Shown piece by piece: positions 60,804-64,000 of a stretch of DNA of 64,000 bases. The notes under the pieces are model-generated. The model saw only the letters and a list, made by a program, of their open reading frames with translations, did not search any database and was not told the DNA's origin. Within the stretch, counting starts at the first letter, position 1. Each line of letters begins with the position of its first letter. This DNA comes from Pseudorhodoferax sp. Leaf265 (GTDB lineage: Bacteria > Pseudomonadota > Gammaproteobacteria > Burkholderiales > Burkholderiaceae_C), in assembly GCF_001422365.1 (NCBI RefSeq), contig NZ_LMMT01000012.1, positions 2,712 to 66,711 of the forward strand. The letters run 5' to 3'. The position numbers were made by a program, and so were the translations under genes.

Positions 60804-61595
60804 TCAGCAGGGCTGGCTGAAGTACTTGCCTGGCGTGGCGCCCAGCGACTTCTTGAACATCGCGATGAAGGCGCTGGAGCTGTCGTAGTTGAGCTCCAGC
60901 GCCACCTGGCTGACGGGCTGGCCGTCGGCCAGGCGCCGCAGGGCTTCCAGCAGCAGGGCCTGCTTGCGCCAGCCGTCGAAGGTGAGTTGCGTCTCGGCCG
61001 GGAACAGCCGCGTGATGGTGCGCCGGCTGGCGCCCACCGTGCGTTCCCATTCCTGCAGCGAGATGCGCGCGGCTGGGTCGCGCAGGATCGCCTCGCAGAT
61101 CTTCAGCAGCCGCTTGTCGCGTGGCATCGGCAGGTCCAGCGGCGCCATGCGCACAAGCCGCAGCTGGTCGAGGATCACGTCGAGCACGCGCTGCTCGGCC
61201 GGGCCCACGGTCGCGGCGCCGGCGAACTGCGCCGCGTGCAGGATCAGCTCGCGCAGCAGCGGCGACACCGCCACCGCCGTGACGGCCTGCGGCAGCGTCC
61301 GGGCCAGGTCTTCGCGCACGAACACGCTGTGCAAATGGATGTCGACCGCGGCCGAGGTCTCGTGGAACACCCGGGGCGGGATCCAGACGGCGCGGTTTGG
61401 CGGGGTGACCCAGCGGCCGCCGGCCGTCGACACCGTGATCACGCCCTCGCCGGAGAACGCCAGCTGGCCGCGCGAGTGCTGGTGGCCATGGCCGCCCGAG
61501 CTGGCCGTCCAGCGGTACTGCGTGGCCAGCAGCGGCGGATCGGCCGCTTCCAGCGACCGCACCCAGCGCGCGACATCACCCGAGGTGTCTTTCAT
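60804..61595 (-). CDS. AraC family transcriptional regulator (cupin type)
   Basis: A 263-residue regulator. The N-terminal cupin domain shows SSGGHGHQHSRGQLAFSGEG (His cluster) and WIPPRVFHETSAAVDIHLHS; the C-terminal AraC helices include LQEWERTVGASRRTITRLFP and QVALELNYDSSSAFIAMFKK. It is the first gene upstream of the MFS-GMC-ALDH operon on the same strand and is divergent from a LysR gene across 55 bp. It probably controls the operon. Confidence 0.94.
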   Translation of the reverse strand: MKDTSGDVARWVRSLEAADPPLLATQYRWTASSGGHGHQHSRGQLAFSGEGVITVSTAGGRWVTPPNRAVWIPPRVFHETSAAVDIHLHSVFVREDLARTLPQAVTAVAVSPLLRELILHAAQFAGAATVGPAEQRVLDVILDQLRLVRMAPLDLPMPRDKRLLKICEAILRDPAARISLQEWERTVGASRRTITRLFPAETQLTFDGWRKQALLLEALRRLADGQPVSQVALELNYDSSSAFIAMFKKSLGATPGKYFSQPC

Positions 61596-61610
61596 CGGCG
61601 CGATTCTGCA

Positions 61611-61625
61611 GCAGCCCGGGGCTGC
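61611..61625. promoter_or_regulatory. palindrome between divergent AraC and LysR genes
   Basis: GCAGCCC-G-GGGCTGC is a perfect 7-bp dyad in the middle of the 55-bp gap, 16 bp from the AraC start and 26 bp from the LysR start. It may be a shared operator. Its GC-rich sequence does not fit a T-N11-A site. Confidence 0.33.
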
Positions 61626-61650
61626 ACGGACCTGCGTAGACAATGCGCGC

Positions 61651-62595
61651 ATGGACGAACTCAAGACCATGCGCACCTTCGTCAAGGTGGTGGACGAAGG
61701 CAGCTTTGCGGGCGCGGCGCGCGCGCTCAACGTGGCCAACTCGGTGGTCACCCGGGCCGTGGCCGAGCTCGAGGAGTCGCTCAAGTCGCGGCTGCTGAAC
61801 CGCACCACGCGCGCGCTCTCGCTGACCGATGTCGGCACGCAGTACCTGGAGCGCGTGCGCAGCATCCTGGAGGACATCGACGATGCCAACAACCAGGCCA
61901 GCGAGGCCACCGGCATGGTGCGCGGCCAACTGCGCGTGGCCGCGCCGCAGGAGTTCCTGACGGCCAGCCTGGCACGGCTGGTGCCGCGCTTCGCGCAGCG
62001 GCACCCCGGGCTCAACATCCAGCTGCTGCTGTCCAGCCCCGAGGCCGCGGTGCCCGACGACGCGGCCGACGTGACCGTCCTGGTCCACAACCCCGATCCG
62101 CTGGACGGCAACTTCGTCGCGCGGCTGCTCGCCCATGCCGAGGTCGTGCTGTGCGCCACGCCCGAGTACCTGCGCCAGCATGCGCCCATCGCCAAGCCCG
62201 AGGACCTGCTGCAGCACACCATCCTCGTGCCCGAGTCGGCCTTCGAGCGCAAGGTCTGGTTGTTCCATTCCGACGGCCGCGACGGCACGCCCGAAACCGC
62301 CACGCTGCAGCCACAGCGCTCGGCGATCACGTCCCACAACGCGTCCGTGCTGATCGCGGCCGCGCGCGGGCATTTCGGCATCGCCGGTGCGTTGTCGCTG
62401 AACGTGGCCGACGACCTGCAGGCCGGCACGCTGCAGCGCGTGCTGCCGGCCTGGGCGGCCGCCAGCTACCGCGTCTACGCGGCCGTGCCCAGCCGCAACC
62501 ACCTGCCGCGCCGCACGCGCGCCTTCATCGAGTTCCTCGTGGAGCAGTACGGGGGCGAGGCGCGCGACCCCTGGCTCGACGGCAAGGTGCGCTGA
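61651..62595 (+). CDS. LysR family transcriptional regulator
   Basis: A 314-residue LysR protein: winged helix at residues 1-62 (KTMRTFVKVVDEGSFAGAAR, SLKSRLLNRTTRALSLTDVG) and substrate domain from about 90 (GQLRVAAPQEFLTASLARLV), similar to the AaeR/DmlR-like group. Divergent from the AraC gene. Its own target could be the AraC gene or the lipoprotein gene downstream. Confidence 0.94.
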   Translation: MDELKTMRTFVKVVDEGSFAGAARALNVANSVVTRAVAELEESLKSRLLNRTTRALSLTDVGTQYLERVRSILEDIDDANNQASEATGMVRGQLRVAAPQEFLTASLARLVPRFAQRHPGLNIQLLLSSPEAAVPDDAADVTVLVHNPDPLDGNFVARLLAHAEVVLCATPEYLRQHAPIAKPEDLLQHTILVPESAFERKVWLFHSDGRDGTPETATLQPQRSAITSHNASVLIAAARGHFGIAGALSLNVADDLQAGTLQRVLPAWAAASYRVYAAVPSRNHLPRRTRAFIEFLVEQYGGEARDPWLDGKVR

Positions 62596-62673
62596 CCCCG
62601 GCGCGCACGGTGTCATCGCGGCGTCACGCCGCTGCCATACAAACCCGCTCGCCTACAACCCGAGGAGAGCGCT

Positions 62674-64000
62674 TTGCAAAAGAACTGGATGTCGCTGGCG
62701 ATCAGCGGCCTGTCGACCATGGCCCTGTCGGCCGCGCTGGTGGCCTGCGGCGGCGACAAGGACGAGCCCGCGGCGTCCGTCCCCAGCGCCGACAAATTCT
62801 TCAACCGCACCGCGACCTTCACGGTCTGCAGCCAGATCGGCGCGTCCTGCGAAGCCGACGAGGTGACGGCGGCCGAGATCGTCGCTGCGAGCGAAGACGG
62901 CATGACGCTGGTCTACAGCAACAGCCCCAAGGGCGAGATCGGCTTCGTCGACATCAGCGACGTGAAGGTCCCGAAGGCCCTGGGCGCGCTGGCCATGGGC
63001 GGCGAGCCGACCTCGGTCACCGTGCTGGGCGCGCACGCCATCGTCGCCGTCAACACCTCGCCGAGCTTCGTCGCACCCAGCGGCAAGCTGGTGGTGGTGG
63101 ACATCGCCGCGCGCAAGATGGTCGCCGAGATCGCGCTGCCGGGCCAGCCCGATTCCATCGCCCGGAGCAAGGACGGCAAGTACCTGGCCGTGGCCATCGA
63201 GAACGAACGCGACGAAGACCTGGGCGACGGCGCGCCGCCGCAGCTGCCGGGCGGCAGCCTGGTGATCGTGGACGTGGCCGGCGCGCCCGGCACCTGGAAG
63301 ACGCGCACGGTGGATCTGGCCGGCATCGCCACGCTGTACCCGAGCGACCCCGAGCCCGAGTACGTGGCCATCAACGACGACAACGTCGCCGTCGTCACGC
63401 TGCAGGAAAACAACCACATCGCGCTGGTCGACCTGGCCAGCGGCAAGCTCATCCGGCACTTCAGCGCCGGCACGGTCGACCTGACCCAGGTCGACCTGAC
63501 GGACGCGCCGCGCCCCAACCAGGTCAGCTTCACCCAATCGCAGGCGGGCCGCCTGCGCGAGCCCGACGGTGTGACCTGGTTGTCGAAGACCCGCTTCGCC
63601 ACCGCCAACGAGGGCGACCTGAACGGCGGCAGCCGCGGCTTCACGGTGTGGAACAGCGAGGGCAACGTGGTCTGGGATGCCGGCAACACGCTGGAGCACC
63701 TGGTCGCGCGCGTGGGCCACTACAACGACAAGCGCTCGGACGCCAAGGGCAACGAGCCCGAGAACGTCGCCTTCGGCCGTTTCGACGGCACGGACTACCT
63801 GTTCGTGGCCTCCGAGCGCTCCAGCGTGATCTCGGTCTACGACATGAGCCGGCCCGATGTGCCGGCCTTCAAGCAGGTGCTGCCGACCGCGCTGGCGCCC
63901 GAGGGCGTGCTGGCCATCCCCTCGCGCAAGCTCCTGATCGTGGCCAGCGAGGCCGACGACCGCGCCAGCCTGGTGCGCTCCAGCCTCAACATCTACCAGT
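62674..64000 (+). CDS. beta-propeller lipoprotein, partial (runs off the window)
   Basis: The first 442 residues are present. The leader ends in LVAC with GGDKDE, a lipobox near residue 24. Then come repeating blade-like units: [60 protein letters not shown] and [20 protein letters not shown], typical of YncE-type or phytase-like surface propellers. [19 protein letters not shown] resembles the choice-of-anchor I phosphatase-like group. The start is TTG at 62674, placed 6 bases after GAGGAG; the ATG at 62689 is too far from that site. Function unknown. Confidence 0.82.
   Translation, partial: MQKNWMSLAISGLSTMALSAALVACGGDKDEPAASVPSADKFFNRTATFTVCSQIGASCEADEVTAAEIVAASEDGMTLVYSNSPKGEIGFVDISDVKVPKALGALAMGGEPTSVTVLGAHAIVAVNTSPSFVAPSGKLVVVDIAARKMVAEIALPGQPDSIARSKDGKYLAVAIENERDEDLGDGAPPQLPGGSLVIVDVAGAPGTWKTRTVDLAGIATLYPSDPEPEYVAINDDNVAVVTLQENNHIALVDLASGKLIRHFSAGTVDLTQVDLTDAPRPNQVSFTQSQAGRLREPDGVTWLSKTRFATANEGDLNGGSRGFTVWNSEGNVVWDAGNTLEHLVARVGHYNDKRSDAKGNEPENVAFGRFDGTDYLFVASERSSVISVYDMSRPDVPAFKQVLPTALAPEGVLAIPSRKLLIVASEADDRASLVRSSLNIYQ

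Noticed and set aside
1-64000. CRISPR arrays, tRNA, rRNA or phage gene clusters
   Set aside because: No regularly spaced repeats, tRNA-like cloverleaf ends, rRNA sequence or phage structural genes were recognised by reading. A tRNA scan would settle small RNAs.

Overview
The window is GC-rich, densely packed chromosomal DNA. It most likely comes from a betaproteobacterium of the order Burkholderiales (Comamonadaceae or Alcaligenaceae type). The support is gene content: three orphan Bug/TctC periplasmic receptors, many LysR/AraC/IclR regulators beside small catabolic operons, a Burkholderiales-style formate dehydrogenase locus, and a type-2 leuA. About 59 protein genes are supported. No tRNA, rRNA or CRISPR array was seen. 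Genus cannot be fixed from the sequence alone.

Layout. 1-5.2 kb: the 3' end of an IS3-family transposase, an AraC regulator, a cyclophilin-like protein, and an NTF2-like/SDR/alpha-beta-hydrolase operon divergent from its LysR regulator. 5.2-9.3 kb: a large MalT-type LuxR regulator, a c-type cytochrome and a hemerythrin-like protein. 9.3-27.1 kb: the main functional block, a molybdenum/tungsten formate dehydrogenase regulon. On the minus strand run a TAT-signal peptide protein, the FDH alpha and beta subunits, a small lipoprotein, the cytochrome b gamma subunit, a small periplasmic protein, fdhD and a fused tungstate ABC permease-ATPase. Divergently on the plus strand run DUF3305, DUF3306, a polyferredoxin, a TorD-type chaperone and mobA. 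Facing them is a second minus-strand operon: two moeA genes (one fused to a periplasmic-binding-like domain), the tungstate-binding protein tupA and a ModE-like regulator with the same kind of ligand domain. Together these genes cover metal import, cofactor building, enzyme maturation and metal sensing for one periplasmic-facing enzyme.

27.2-36.8 kb: NYN-domain protein, trehalase, DMT exporter, small membrane protein, GNAT, a TPP-dependent enzyme, DUF6064 protein, TAT-exported aldo/keto reductase, DUF3455 lipoprotein, an outer-membrane barrel and an Lrp regulator. 36.8-42.9 kb: an orphan acetolactate-synthase-type enzyme, a LysR gene followed by an RraA-type aldolase and Bug receptor, and a 14-helix MFS exporter. 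42.99-43.25 kb: a 266-bp element with 30-bp inverted ends and no coding capacity (MITE-like), which supplies the last codons of an IclR regulator. 43.2-47.2 kb: the IclR gene, divergent from an esterase-like lipoprotein and a Bug receptor; the shared promoter carries a matched pair of 17-bp inverted sites. A remnant of another Bug gene lies just downstream. 47.2-53.5 kb: AraC, globin, class II aldolase, Bug receptor, and a TauD-type dioxygenase directly coupled to a Rieske-type flavin/2Fe-2S reductase, closed by an XRE-cupin regulator. 53.6-64 kb: leuA with a long leader, an ALDH/GMC-dehydrogenase/gluconate-dehydrogenase-subunit-3/MFS operon with an AraC regulator, a LysR regulator, and the start of a beta-propeller lipoprotein that runs off the end.

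The items most worth a second look are the split, partly fused tungstate transporter around the FDH locus, the dioxygenase-reductase pair without a Rieske oxygenase, the MITE-like element, and two sets of operator-like sites (the IclR pair and a LysR box inside the lysR 3' end).
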